Part shown: positions 34,700 through 50,395 of the stretch, one piece after another
Numbering within the stretch: position 1 is the first letter of the stretch
Layout: every line of letters starts with the position of its first letter
DNA from: Valencia hispanica
Lineage: Eukaryota; Chordata; Actinopteri; Cyprinodontiformes; Valenciidae
Assembly (NCBI GenBank): GCA_963556495.2
Contig: OY747714.1
Span: forward strand, 48,804,541 to 48,868,540
Length of the DNA stretch: 64,000 nucleotides
Direction: 5' to 3'
Made by a program: the position numbers and the translations under genes
The notes under the pieces: model-generated
What the model was told of the DNA's origin: nothing
What the model saw: only the letters and a program-made list of their open reading frames with translations
Database searches by the model: none

Positions 34700-35332
34700 A
34701 AGGGGCACAATAATACTCTTAAACCTGTTAAGATGGCCTTATTAAATGTCAGGTCTATAGTAGAGAAGACATTTTTAATCAATGATTTCATCACTGAGCA
34801 CAGCCTTGATTTTATGTTTTTAACTGAGACTTGGTTAGATCAAATTAGCCGTGTTTCTCTTATCGAATCAACCCCTCCCAACTTTAGTTTTGTCAACCAG
34901 GCCAGACAGAACAGGAGAGGTGGAGGAGTTGCTGTTTTATTTAATGAATCATTCCAGTGTAAGCAGTTATCTCTCTGAAGTTTTTCTTCTTTTGAATATG
35001 TTGCTGTACAGCTGAAGGCCTCATCTAGAGCCATGTTTCTTAACATTTATCGGCCTCCAAATTACTGTGGTGACTTTAATGATGATTTTAGTGAACTGCT
35101 GTCTATAATCTGTGTTGATTTTGACTGTATAATTATTGTTGGTGATTTTAACATCCATGTTGACAATCCCCAGAACAAAGGGTCTAAAGACCTGAGTAAC
35201 ACTCTGGACAACTTTGGGCTGACTCAGCATATATCAGAGCCCACACATAAGGGTCATGTTTTGGACTTACTGATCTCGAAGGGTCTGGGCATTTCCAAGA
35301 TTAATGTGCGCGATGTGGGCTTGTCTGACCAT
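34700..35332 (+). pseudogene. LINE APE endonuclease (CR1/L2/Rex1 group)
   Basis: MALLNVRSIVEKTFLINDF near 34732, FLTETWLD near 34820, RRGGGVAVLF near 34915, IYRPPNYCGDF near 35045, [12 protein letters not shown] near 35130 and GLSDH at 35315-35332. Catalytic positions are retained. One stop near 34976 breaks the frame. A Rex3 fragment inserted after SDH splits the LINE, which resumes at 36937. Confidence 0.88.
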
Positions 35333-35582
35333 CCATCCAACCATCCATCCATCCAACCATCCATCCTTATCCGCTTATCCGGGGTCCGGTCGCGGGGGAA
35401 GCAGCTTAAGCAAGGACACACAGACTTCCCTCTCCCCAGCCACTTGTTCCAGCTCCTCGGGAGGAATCCCAAGGCGCTTCTAGGCCAGCCGAGAAACATA
35501 GTCCCTCCAGCATGTCCTGGGCCTCCTCCCAGTGGGACGTGCCCGAAACACCTCACAAGGGTCCAGGAGGCATACTGACCAG

Positions 35583-36884
35583 GGGTCACATTTATGAAGC
35601 TTGCTTACGCACAAAACGGGGTCTGAAAACTACGTAAGCAACTTTCTACGGAAAGTTTGGGATTTATAGAAAAAAACGTGACGGAAAAATGTGCGCAACT
35701 TTAAGCACACTAAGGATCTTGCTTACGCACTTTGTGGACACAGAGGACACTGACACCGCACCAGGAGTGATGGCAAAAATGAAAATGAAAGCCACAATTT
35801 CAAACTTGTAGAGCTTTGTGCACATAGACACTCAACCAGCAGTCACCCCCCCCATCTCTGAGCTGAGAATAAAAATGAGAATCTGAATGAAAATATTTTG
35901 CACATAAGAATTATATCACAGTATGTTCATATGTATTTATCTATTCAGATTATATAGAAATTGCATTTATTGGTGAATTAATTGTGTGAAGTACGAATAC
36001 TGCAGCGTCCCCTGCATAATGATGCACATTGGATGCTGGCGCTCATTGAAGATCACGCCACTGGAAGCATCTGGATGGGGGAACCGGTGTATATTACTTA
36101 AAGCAGTCTTATTAGATCTATGTGCTTAACTGGACCCAGTGTTAGATCTACTGGAACCGTGCATCCCATCCCCCGCTCTTCTTATTTATATCAGGAACGC
36201 TGCTGCATCAACGCTGCGTCACTTGCAGCTCTTCCATTTGTTTGTGACCCCAAATCAATATTTTGCAAGGATGATACTTTTTAAATATAGACTTAAAACG
36301 CACCTTTTCTGTCAGGCTTTGAATATCTAGTTTTATTTGGTTTATTACAATTGAAACTTTATTGTTCTTATCTTTTTTATTGCTTGTGCTGCCTTATTAT
36401 TACATTTTTAAATTTTTACTCTCTTCTTGTCACACATTTTCTTTTTGCAACTGTATTTTTGCCTTTTAATGTGAAGCACTTTGGCTGAGTAAAGTGGTAA
36501 TTGAGTGAGTGATTGAAATAAAACAGTTTTCCGTGCCTCTGAGACTGCAGCTGACTCTGCGGAATTACTTTCTCCGCCTCTCGGTTGCCATGGTTACCCG
36601 TGAAACGCCCCATATTAGCTGGCTTAAGTCGATGCAGAATATTCACTAGACACTTTGCATGGACCGTTTATGGGAGAAAGTGGGTGTGTAGGAGGCGGGA
36701 TATGAACCAAAAACACCTGCGCACATTTCTAGGGAGAGTGGGATTTATAAAACGGAAAGTGCTGCAGCTGTGCGTATTCCAACTTTGATAGATCCGAAAC
36801 TTATTAGGCATAAGTTAAAAAAAGTTGCTGAGCTTATGTACAGTTTTAGTAATGATTCTACACAAAGTTTTATAAATGAGATCT
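35583..36884. mobile_element. DNA transposon-like element, 1302 bp, 3-bp TSD
   Basis: It interrupts Rex3 between CAG (35580-35582) and CAG (36885-36887). The ends are GGGTCACATTTATGAAGCTT and, reverse-complemented, AGATCTCATTTATAAAACTT, with 14 of 20 matching. Subterminal motifs with ACGCAC and GGGATTTATA also pair. A 3-bp duplication with GGG-type ends suggests a PIF/Harbinger-like non-autonomous element, although that family usually targets TWA. It contains a LINE 3' fragment at 36139-36520. Confidence 0.55.
36139..36520 (+). mobile_element. LINE 3' end nested in the DNA element
   Basis: Residues NAAASTLRHLQLF and FKYRLKTHLFCQALN are a LINE C-terminus, followed by an A/T-rich 3' UTR ending GTGAAGCACTTTGGCTGAG and TGAGTGAGTGATTGAAATAAA-like repeats. 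Confidence 0.65.
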
Positions 36885-36936
36885 CAGATGCCTGAGCCAC
36901 CTCAACTGACTCCTCTCGATGTGGAGGAGCAGCGGC

Positions 36937-38470
36937 TTGTCTGACCATTATTGTGTTTTCTTTGAGAGTATAATTTCGGTTCACATAAATGTTTTAACGG
37001 AGGTTATCACAAAACGATGTATAACTGAAAACACTAGTGAGATCTTTAACCAGGTCTTCTCTCTAACACCTCCCCTGTCAGGGGGTTCAGTCAATGAACT
37101 TGTCAACAGCTTTAAAGCTAAAATATTAAATGTTATGGATACTATTGCTCCCACTAAGGTGAAGGTTATCTCTGGAAGGAAAAAGTATCCATGGAGAAAT
37201 TCCACACTGGTGAGAAATGAAAAAAGGGAGTGTTGGAAATCCAAGCGCGGATGGAGAAAAACAAAACTTCAGGTTCATTATGACATTTATAAAGAGAAAC
37301 TTCACTCTTATAACTTACAACTGAGGAATGCAAGGAAGTCATATTTTTCTGACATCACCAGAAATAGTCATAGTGCTCGGGCATTATTTGCTGTAGTTGA
37401 CAGGCTAACACACTCTCCTGTGTCAGTAGCACCTGAACTCTATTCCACCAAGGCCTGCAATGACTTTGCCAAATTCTTCACAGACAAAATCCAAAATATT
37501 AGACAAGCGGTTGGTTTATTAGATTATGTACAGTGTCCACGGAAAATCCGTTTAAACACCATGAAACAGTTTTAACTCATAAATAGCAAAGATCTGGAGG
37601 ACATCTTACGTCAACCTAACTTCTTCTCTTGCTGCTTAGACATCCTGCCCACAGGCTTTTTCAAAAAGGTCTCAAAGATCTTGGAGTCAGATCTGTTACA
37701 GATTGTGAACTCATCTTTAATGTCGGGTGTTTTTCCAGAGCCCCTGAAAACAGCTGTAATTGAACCCCTGCTGAAAAGAGACAATCTGGACAAGACACAA
37801 ATGAACAACTACAACAACTCCAATCTTCCATTTTAAGTAAGATAATAGAAAAGGCTGTTTTTCATCTGTTAAATAACTTCTTAAGACAAAGCAGCTGCTA
37901 TGACGTCTTTCAGTCAGGTTTTAGGAAGCACCACAGCACTGAGACTGCTCTGACCAAAGTCATCAATGACATCCGTTTGAATACTGACAGTGGAAAACTG
38001 TCAGTGTTAGTTTTACTGGATCTCAGTGCTGCATTTGATACAGTTGACCACATTATTTTACTCAAACGACTGGAGAACTAGGTGGGTCTCTCTGGCACTG
38101 TACTAAACTGGTTCAAAACGTACTTAGAGAACAGGAAGTACTTTGTGTCAATAGGTAACTTTACACTTGAGCAGATGGGAATTACATGTGGAGTTCCCCA
38201 GGGTTCCATCCTGGGACCTCTTCTGTTTAACATCTATATGCTCCCACTGGCACAGGTAATAAATAACAACAATATAAGTTACCATAGCTACGCAGATGAC
38301 ACACATATATATTAGAATGTCACCAGAAGACCAAGGGCCTGTACAGGCTCTTGGCAAATGCATTGAGGAAATTAATGACTGGATGTGCCACTATTTTCTG
38401 CAGTTGAACGAAAACAAAACGGAGGTAATTGTCTGTGGAGCTAAAGAGAAAAGATTGAAGGTCCCCTAAA
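36937..38470 (+). pseudogene. LINE linker and reverse transcriptase, broken
   Basis: Resumes after the endonuclease: linker residues to 37575, then ILPTGFFKKVSKILESDLL near 37640, AVIEPLLKRDNLDK near 37750, a shifted stretch with FQSGF-equivalent codons, and CGVPQGSILGPLLFNIYMLP and SYADDTHIY (38280-38305). YADD is intact, but stops and shifts at 37573, 37836 and 38079 and after 38310 disable the gene. The C-terminus and 3' UTR are missing beyond 38470. Confidence 0.88.
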
Positions 38471-39267
38471 ACAAATGCACAGAAATCAAATAAATAGATT
38501 CAACATCTTTCTTTGACAGAATTGCAGACTGCACAGATGGTACCATCCCAAAGGAAAGAGTACTATAGCTTACTAGGGTATATATTAGACTCAATAATAT
38601 TTACTATATAAGATAATGGATTTCTATATATTTAACAGATGACCACTTTAGTTGTAAGATTCAGATATTGTTTTTATTAAAAGCTAGACATTTTAAATGA
38701 GAATAAGAAAGAAAATTATTTATTTGTTCCTCCCTTTCCCTGTTAATGCCCTAACTGGCCCCCTCGCAAAACTTTGCTAGAGCCGCCCCTGCACAGTTAC
38801 CAGCTGCATGAAATGATCCTGGTGATATTTGTTTCTCAGAAACAGTTTATAACTTCGCTTCAACTCATTCATGTCACCTAAAACGTAAACCTGTTTCTCC
38901 ATCAGCTGTTCAGCTCTGATGATTCAGTAAGAACATCTCCTGGTTTCATCTTCATGTTTCCATCTCACCACATGTCCAAACCGAAATCATGACCAGCAGC
39001 TTTTACGGCTCCAGCAAACATCAGCTGATACTAGAAAGTCATATTAAATCAGTTCTAACCGGGGTATTAAACGTGCTGCTGTTGTTTAGCGCAACATCCG
39101 CTGGTTTCCTCTTTCTGCGCAAAGTGGGCGATAAATAAACGAGAGCGAGAAAGAGACAGGACTTCCGATAGAAAAGCCGATCAGCTGATCATTGATCAGT
39201 TTCATGATTGAAGGAGCAACAGGAGAGGGAGGGGAGAAAATGAAAGAAGAAAAGGCAGCTCCACAGC
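38471..39267. other. No gene seen; flank of the 7.4-kb transposon
   Basis: No convincing frame or repeat boundary. It ends at TTAA (39268-39271), the target site of the next element. Confidence 0.4.
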
Positions 39268-39271
39268 TTAA

Positions 39272-39289
39272 AGGGACTCTAAGGAAGTT
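39272..39289 (+). repeat. Left TIR
   Basis: AGGGACTCTAAGGAAGTT, identical to the reverse complement of 46656-46673. Confidence 0.9.
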
Positions 39290-40319
39290 GAAATTTTTTT
39301 GCTCGCGATTGCCCCATCAGGCCAAACGTGTTACTGCAGCCATATTTTTAAGCTCGTGCATGAGGCGCGCATGTTGTACGTGCACTCGCAAGCGATACCT
39401 CACAACTGGTAAGTCAATATGGTACTCGACAGTATATAGCTTTGCAGGGATGACTTCGACTGAGGTAAATCATGAATGTGATGTAAGATTTTTAGACCAA
39501 ATCAGTTTTAGTGTATTTGTAGGATGTGATACGTGGGCAAAGTTACAGCAAAGTGAATCGAGTGAAGAAGCCAAATAATAAGGCTCAATGAATGACTCAC
39601 ATTAGACGGATAATTAAAATAAATAAAAACACTCGTACATTTTGAATGCATAAACTACTTAATCCCACTGGTAGGCAATAATCATTTTACTAGTTGGTAC
39701 TTTACAAGAATAAGCCAGTTAGTAGGAAAAAAATATCTACCCTTACATTTCCTCGGACCGATGCAATTATTGTAGTAGCTTATTGGAAAAGTTATAAAAT
39801 GGTTTTAAACAAGTCCTGTTCAATTGTTTTTTTCCCCCCACTACTTATAACTACAGTATGTTTTATATTCATATTAATGACTTAGAAATGGATTTCCTCT
39901 ACTCCTAATTATTTTGTGATGTTATTGATATAATTTGTTTTTCACTCTATGAAATAACTGAATTTGCCAAGAAATCCATGTTTAGGTCTGTCTTATGACA
40001 ATTTTAAAATCAGATGTTACTCAGTACTCAAGCAGCCTGTTTACCAAAACGTTTTTCAGCCTTATTTGAATAGCATGTTGGATGGATACCTTTACTCAAT
40101 TAAAAATATCTTGAGCTCCTGCCACTATTACTTGAGTACAACTTTGTGTACTTTACCCAAATCGGTTCATATTTTTCATCTAGGTAAAATAAGTATTAGC
40201 AACATTGTAAATACAGCACCATCACCAAAACATTTGATGGCTTCTTTTCAGTGACGTTTTTATAAAACATGCATTCCATTACATTCACATGTAAACCTTG
40301 ATACTTCTCCTTTGAGGAA

Positions 40320-41517
40320 TCCAGTCCAAATGTTAATTCTGAAGTCTCTGAGGAGAGCAGTGACTCTGAATGGGGTAGAGGGAGAGCAGCTAGAGGAGCA
40401 GGGAGAGGAGCAGGGAGAAGAACAGGGAGAGGAGCAGGGAGAGGAACAGGGAGAGGAGCAGGGAGAGGAACAGGGAGAGGAACAGGGAGAGGAACAGGGA
40501 GAGGAGCAGGGAGAGGAACAGGGAGAGGAACAGGGAGAGGAACAGGGAGAGGAACAGGGAGAGCAGCTAGAGGAGCAGGGAGAGGAGCAGGGAGAGGAAC
40601 AGGGAGAGGAGCAGGGAGAGGAGCAGGGAGAGGAACAGGGAGAGGAACAGGGAGAGGAACAGGGAGAGGAGCAGGGAGAGGAACAGGGAGAGGAACAGGG
40701 AGAGGAACAGGGAGAGGAACAGGGAGAGGAGCAGGGAGAGGAGCAGGGAGAAGAAAAGGGAGAGGAACAGGGAGAGGAGCAGCAAGAGGGAGAAGCAAAA
40801 AAATAAATGTTCAGCCACGGGCCGGAGGAGAAGCCAGGCTAGAGGAAGAAGAGCAGGAGCTATCAGTGAGGAGGACAGGGAACGGGTTGCTCAGCTGTCT
40901 GCTGACAGAACAGCAGAGTTACAGGTATGTCCTTGCGAAGAAAACTACAATATGTCATAATCATAAGTATTATAAAAATAAGTTTTGGATTCAATTTTCA
41001 GGCACAGCTGCAACAACTAAATCCTGAGGAGAAAGATGAAGTCCTTCAGATGGTAGTAACACGTCAGCCAGGAGTTTTACTGGACATTATGGAGTATAGA
41101 CAGGCCGCACCAGGACATCCTCCATCACACCAGGGTCAGCCAGCTTGGTGCACTTGCTCCAACTGCCGACTGATGCCTACAGACCTTGAAAATAAGTGCT
41201 GTGGACAGGTTCCCGAAGGGTGTCTGAGCAGACTTGCGCATTTTAATTTGTTCTGCTTGGATGAGGGAATCTTGCGTTTGGCTCGGCAGACGTGGAATGA
41301 CGTGTTGGCTCTGCGTGACAGCCAAGACCCTGGAACCGATCACAGGGAGTATCGTTACTCTGCCTACAGACAGTACACCATTTGGCAACACGGACGTCTT
41401 GGCGGAGGCAACCGGCATGTGATTCCGTCATGTTGTGTTTGGAGGATCAGAGACAAATATCCCGACCCTTTTGGGGTTTACGTGGGTTTCAAAGAAGCCC
41501 CATTCCGCACAAACTAA
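40320..41517 (+). CDS. Gly/Arg-repeat protein with P2X7 ballast-like Cys domain
   Basis: Two coding exons are visible. Exon a (about 40320-40924) encodes an acidic start ([17 protein letters not shown]), a long run of GRG(A/T) tetrapeptides, and an RRR-rich stretch ending [19 protein letters not shown] before a GTATGT donor. The intron is 40925-41001. Exon b (41002-41517) encodes 171 residues: a helical piece ([22 protein letters not shown]), then [12 protein letters not shown], a CC pair, and [20 protein letters not shown] then [16 protein letters not shown]. The Cys pattern and the YRQ..W...GRLG..NR..IPSC..W.IR order match the zinc-binding cytoplasmic ballast domain of P2X7 receptors; no channel or membrane spans exist. 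One shift in an A7 run (near 40797) separates repeat frame and ballast frame. The start codon probably lies in an unseen upstream exon. Function in transposition is unknown. Confidence 0.8.
40384..40795 (+). repeat. 12-bp coding minisatellite (GRGA/GRGT)
   Basis: About 34 copies of AGGGAGAGGAGC or AGGGAGAGGAAC in head-to-tail order. In the gene's frame they read GRGA or GRGT, an RGG-like basic, Gly-rich stretch of the kind that often binds RNA or DNA. Repeat number is likely to vary. Confidence 0.9.
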
Positions 41518-41713
41518 AAATCATGACCACCTCAGATATACTTTTTACTTTTGTTGTTATTTTAGTCAAACTTTTTTCATACATGTTATTAGATTTAGAA
41601 AAATAAAATTAGCTGTGTTCAGCTTTGAATCTCGTCAGCCTCTGTTTATGGATCACATATCCAGTCCTGGTGGCGAAAAAAAACACAGGAAAATTAGAAT
41701 TATTTAATTTTAT

Positions 41714-46371
<4,658 letters not shown>

Positions 46372-46655
46372 GCTTGCAACGCTAGCTCTGCTCTCCGACT
46401 CTAGCTAACAGTAAATGCTACGCCCCAGCGTGAACGCGCATGACGGATTCACACGCTGGGCTGCCTCTCGGAGGCGCTGCGGGATCGCTGCTTGCTCGAC
46501 CCGAACAGTAATTATTAATAACTAATAAAGTCATTTTACAGGCATTTAGAGTCAACCACGGTGAAAAGGCCAGGGCTCTTTTTACTGACCAAGACATTGC
46601 TGGATCATGTATGAGGAAGAAACTTGTTGGATTTTTATACATTTTTTTGCTGTTA

Positions 46656-46673
46656 AACTTCCTTAGAGTCCCT
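46656..46673 (-). repeat. Right TIR
   Basis: Reverse complement reads AGGGACTCTAAGGAAGTT, directly followed on the outside by the TTAA target duplication. Confidence 0.9.
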
Positions 46674-46677
46674 TTAA

Positions 46678-47301
46678 AGACACAGAATAACTCCACCTTT
46701 GTGTCTTTTTTTCATTCTAGCTCAAGTACGGGACAAACCGCGTTCCTTTTTAACTCAATACGGAACACATAATATTTTCTCTGAATACGAGACGATTCTG
46801 TTTTTTTACGGGACGGTTGCCAATCCCAGTTCATATAACTGGCATGCTGATTGGAAACGGACAGTTTTGTTAAAGCATTTTATCAACTACTACTTTTTTA
46901 CACAGATCTACGAGCGGTTGAGCGATCGTAAAGGATAAATCGTGTTCAGCAATGAACGAGCACACACGTATTTTCAAGTCACAAACACGATCGTTCATCG
47001 GGGCTGCTGCGTCCGCTGTGGCTGTTGCTCCCGGCAATCAGCTTGTGTGTTGGAGCGCGCAGACAGCTAGTTTATGCCCGGCGTCTCATTTGTGACGGTG
47101 AAGAGCTTTTTTAGTTGCATATACTAGCTTCTTGGGGCACAACACACAAAAGCAGGTACCAGGCTCTCTTAGCTGCTGGCACCAGCTCCCAAACGGCTTG
47201 CCGTCTCCGCCCTTTTCATCTACCCATGCCCAGCGCCACTTGTTTTTAAGACCCTTGTCAACAACGACGTCTTCCCCTGGCTCCATGAATTTAGCCTCCA
47301 T
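46678..47301 (-). pseudogene. BED-like zinc-finger/hAT-related pseudogene
   Basis: The ATG at 47301 begins a frame with WRWAWVDEKGGDGKPFGSWC, then CFCVLCPKKLVYATKKALHRHK, a C-x2-C...H-x3-H finger of the kind at the start of transposon-derived proteins. After a TGA the same frame continues recognisably (DAGHKLAVCALQHTS, VCSFIAEHDLSFTIAQPL) to about 46880 with two more stops. This looks like the N-terminus of a hAT-related or other TE protein. The 7.4-kb transposon sits immediately downstream. Confidence 0.55.
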
Positions 47302-48574
47302 TCTTCTGATTTCGGGAGAAACAACCGCCGGCTCGCGGGGGATGCTCCATTCAAGAGGGCTGTTTTTTTTCGAGGGAGGTTTTTTTTCTCTGAATCATAG
47401 TGCCGTAGTACTTTATGCCCTGAAGTCATTTTTGTTATTGTGAAAGCCTATCTGAAGTTTGTTGTTTAACTTTTCATTCTAAACACAAGGATAATGAAGC
47501 TTTAAATAAGTTAAAATCAAAACACTTGGCCAAGTCCTGAAATTGTTTCAGACCAAGTGTCCTCTTTTATTGGAAATCAAAATAGGGTCACCCTCTAACA
47601 GTGTCCCTCATTAGGTGGATAACGGACCTGCTAACCACCCATTTCTGGCCTTCTTTCACCTTATCCGGATTTTCATAACGAGGTGGTATTACTGAGCACG
47701 GTATTGTATGTGCTCCATTTAAATAAAAGAAAACTATGAGATGCCGGTATGTCAGCTCAGTAACAGAGCAACGGTTCAGTCTTCTCTGTGCTATCAACAC
47801 GCTGACTTTCACTCGGATATTAACGTTTTACTTTCACTTTCGAGCTGCTCATTAATTGATTTTTTTCTCAGCGGTTATTCCGATGGAAAATTTTATGTTC
47901 TAAATTCGCTGCTAAAAGAAAAGCGGACAATGAAAACTGACAACTTAAAAACGAAAGGAGGGAACAATTTGTATTTATTCTCCCTCCATCCAGCACCAGA
48001 CCCATATGTTTGATTCCCAAAGAGACCATTACAATGATAAATTTAAAAGCCCTAAGCCCCCCGACAAACACGGTGAAGATAACTCATGATCTTAGTTGAG
48101 GAGACTCCAGGACAACACCCTCACACCACAGCTGAGCTACAGCTGGAAGAGCAACACACACTGAAGCAGCAGCAATCTGCCTCCCTATAGCGACCAACTG
48201 CGCTCAACATTTAGCACTGCACCATACCTGGCACCCAGAGTGGAGAGGGTGAAAACACCATCTCATCACAAATGCAATGAATCGTGCTATGAAGCTGCAA
48301 GCAGGATTTTAGTTACAACTATGACTCAACAACAAAAAGCAACAGAATGTTGCCTCAAAGTTTCAGGGATTTTGGCGAAGCACAAGAAGCCTTTCTCTGA
48401 TGCAGAAATAATAAAAGTGTTTAATTTGTGTATTCATTAGAATTCATTAGTAAATGGTAAATACAATGTATTCTTGTTTCTTTTTTGACTGAAACAAACA
48501 AGTTTTGTTCAAGCAAATTTTATAAAAGGAGTGTTGATTAGATAGAAAATGTTTAAGTAGATTGGAATGTATGT
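47302..48574. other. No gene seen
   Basis: Short frames only, without recognisable domains or repeat ends. Confidence 0.4.
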
Positions 48575-48660
48575 ATGATTGGATTGAAAGGACCTGAAAT
48601 GTACCTTAAGATGACATGTTGTGAATTGGCGCTATATAAATAAACTGAATTGATTGACAT
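48575..48660 (+). repeat. LINE/SINE 3' tail fragment
   Basis: CTTAAGATGACATGTTGTGA followed by TTGGCGCTATATAAATAAAC and TGAATTGATTGA is the terminal tail of fish L2/Rex1-like LINEs; no coding part remains. Confidence 0.75.
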
Positions 48661-49170
48661 AATATATGGACCTTTGACTGGTGGAAAATATTTTTGCTGC
48701 CCTTTAAGAATTGTACTTGTGTCCCCCTGCTCTATATTATAGCCACAAGTTCAGCGTTAAAGACAGCTATTCCATCATGCAGGCATCAGCCCTGACTCTG
48801 AGACATAGAAGGAACAATTATTCCAAATGCTTCTTTTTGAAACCCGGGATCCACAGATCTGTCAGCAGAATTTTTTAGAGAATCAGCCCAGTTAGCTAGC
48901 ACGGTCTGTCTAAACGCCGATATAGAATCCCTTCTATCTTTTTCTTAAAGAGTCTCTTTCATAATCTGTTTTCTCGACTTTATCGGGGAGTTTTAAACGA
49001 TGCGCGTTCCCGCGGCAGGAGAGACGAAGTCAGACTAATATAACACCACCACTACTTAATCTAGCACACCGGAAGCCCATTTTAGCTTCGTGGCGTAATC
49101 TGGTCGATTCAAACCCGTAATCTACATCCTGCGTCAACAGTAAACCGTCAGCATCGTTGGTGTTTCATAC

Positions 49171-49336
49171 CTATCCGGTGTAAGATGATCTGGGGAGTCT
49201 TGGTGAAATCCAGCGGCCTGTTCTGATCATCCATCTCTTCCTCGGTCTTGAAGATTTCTTTAGAATCAGTGAATGTTTCTTCAGCAGGAGTTAACTGCTC
49301 GTTGATCAACTCTCGTTTAAACTGGACTTAAGACAT
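49171..49336 (-). CDS. First coding exon of the zinc-finger gene (stop at codon 3)
   Basis: Minus-strand exon: ATG at 49336-49334, then TCT TAA, then an open frame VQFKRELINEQLTPAEE... to TKTPQIILHRI and a GTATGA donor. The pattern (start, serine, VQ, RE-INE-L, ending LHRI) is the conserved first exon of many fish C2H2 genes. It ends with one spare base, exactly the phase needed by the exon at 20363-22068, and is on the same strand 27 kb upstream. The TAA at 49328-49330 sits where a Ser codon is expected. An in-frame ATG at 49234-49232 (MDDQNRPLDF) could restart translation. Either the gene uses that start or this copy is a pseudogene. Confidence 0.75.
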
Positions 49337-50024
49337 TCTTACTGAAAACACTCACTAATTTAGCCCACAGATGATCAGACTCTCTAGAACGACTTCATGA
49401 GGAAAAACATCTAACGCTGCTAGCGTCACATGTTGCTGCTGCTTCTTCTTCTTGGTGTTTATTGGGGGTTGAAAAACAACGAATCAGGTCATTACCGCCA
49501 CCTGCTGGTGTAGAGGGAGGACAGCAACGTCACTTAAACATAAGATCCTGTCATACAAATGCAAATGTAAGATAATAAATCATTATCGATATTATGTTTA
49601 CTTTTTGAGTTATTTTCAAGCAAAAATAATTATATCTAGTTTAACTTGAATTCTGCATAGGTTTTCAATCAGTCTTCTTTCTTCCTCATATTCTCACACT
49701 TTTATATTACACGTCTTATGTCTCATCAACAGTTTCCCATTGAATTTTACAAACCCATCATCCATTTCTTTCTTTCTCACATTGGTTTTGCCATCTCCCG
49801 TTTTACTGAAACTGATCATTTATTCCACTAATGGGTTTCAGTGACTTTCTTTGTAGCATTTTCTGCCATTTCATTTCCCTTGACACCATAATACCCTGTT
49901 ACTTGTACATAGTTCATCATTAGGCCCATCATATCTACTCTCTAGTGTTTGTTGACTTTCTATTAGGATGTCTGGTCTTCTTTTTGAATGGTTGCCTTGT
50001 AAACTTGCTAATGATTTACTGGAT
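49337..50024 (-). other. Upstream region of the zinc-finger gene
   Basis: Presumed 5' UTR and promoter side of exon 1. No TATA box stands out and no other gene is seen. Confidence 0.35.
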
Positions 50025-50395
50025 GTTTAGCAGGCTAGAGTTGGAGGACCTTAGTGGTGTGGGGGGTTGGTAAAGTGACAACAGGTCTTTAGCATACTTT
50101 GGTGCTAAGCCATTCAATTATTTCTAAACTAATAGGAGTATGTTCTTCAGGTGATAGAAGGCAGACCATTTTATTGCTTTTATGTGACCCTGGAGGTTCA
50201 GGTCTGAGTCCATCACTACGCCTAGATTTCGGGCCTGATCAGTAGTTTCTAGTTGTATTAACTGAAGCTGTGTGCTGACTCTTGATCGTCCCTCTTTAGG
50301 TCCAAAAATAATACTTCAGTTTTGTTTCTATTCAGCTGGAGAAAGTTATGACACACCCATCCATTGATTTACTTGATGCATTTACTTAGGCTTTA
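50025..50395 (-). mobile_element. LINE fragment, internally deleted
   Basis: Minus-strand RT C-terminal sequence of the same family as 23299-24300 (LNRNKTEV and AFYHLKN-equivalent codons, then a jump to the LAPKYAKDLLS region). The middle is missing. It abuts Rex3 at 50396. Confidence 0.75.

Larger units (their letters stand above)
35333..36934 (-). mobile_element. Rex3 fragment nested in LINE, itself split
   Basis: Minus-strand Rex3 3' end (35333-35582: ATCC repeats, then codons for RRPRGRP-type residues in shifted frames) and a further piece at 36885-36934. The host LINE sequence GCTTGTCTGACC occurs at both edges (near 35319-35330 and 36935-36946), a 12-bp target duplication. A DNA element occupies 35583-36884. 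Confidence 0.85.

Noticed and set aside
39192..39578. 128-residue frame across the left TIR
   Set aside because: It starts outside the element and runs through the TIR; no homology is evident, although a donor-like GTAAGT at 39411 may mark a non-coding first exon.
40312..40806. 164-residue frame of GEEQ repeats
   Set aside because: It is an alternative frame of the 12-bp minisatellite; the GRG frame continues, after one A-run shift, into the conserved ballast-type exon.
40196..40818. Antisense PLPVPLPAP and LSLFLSL frames
   Set aside because: Antisense readings of the same minisatellite with no domain support.
40927..41517. Complete P2X7 receptor gene
   Set aside because: Only the cytoplasmic Cys-rich domain is present; there is no extracellular ligand-binding part or channel helix, and it sits inside a transposon.
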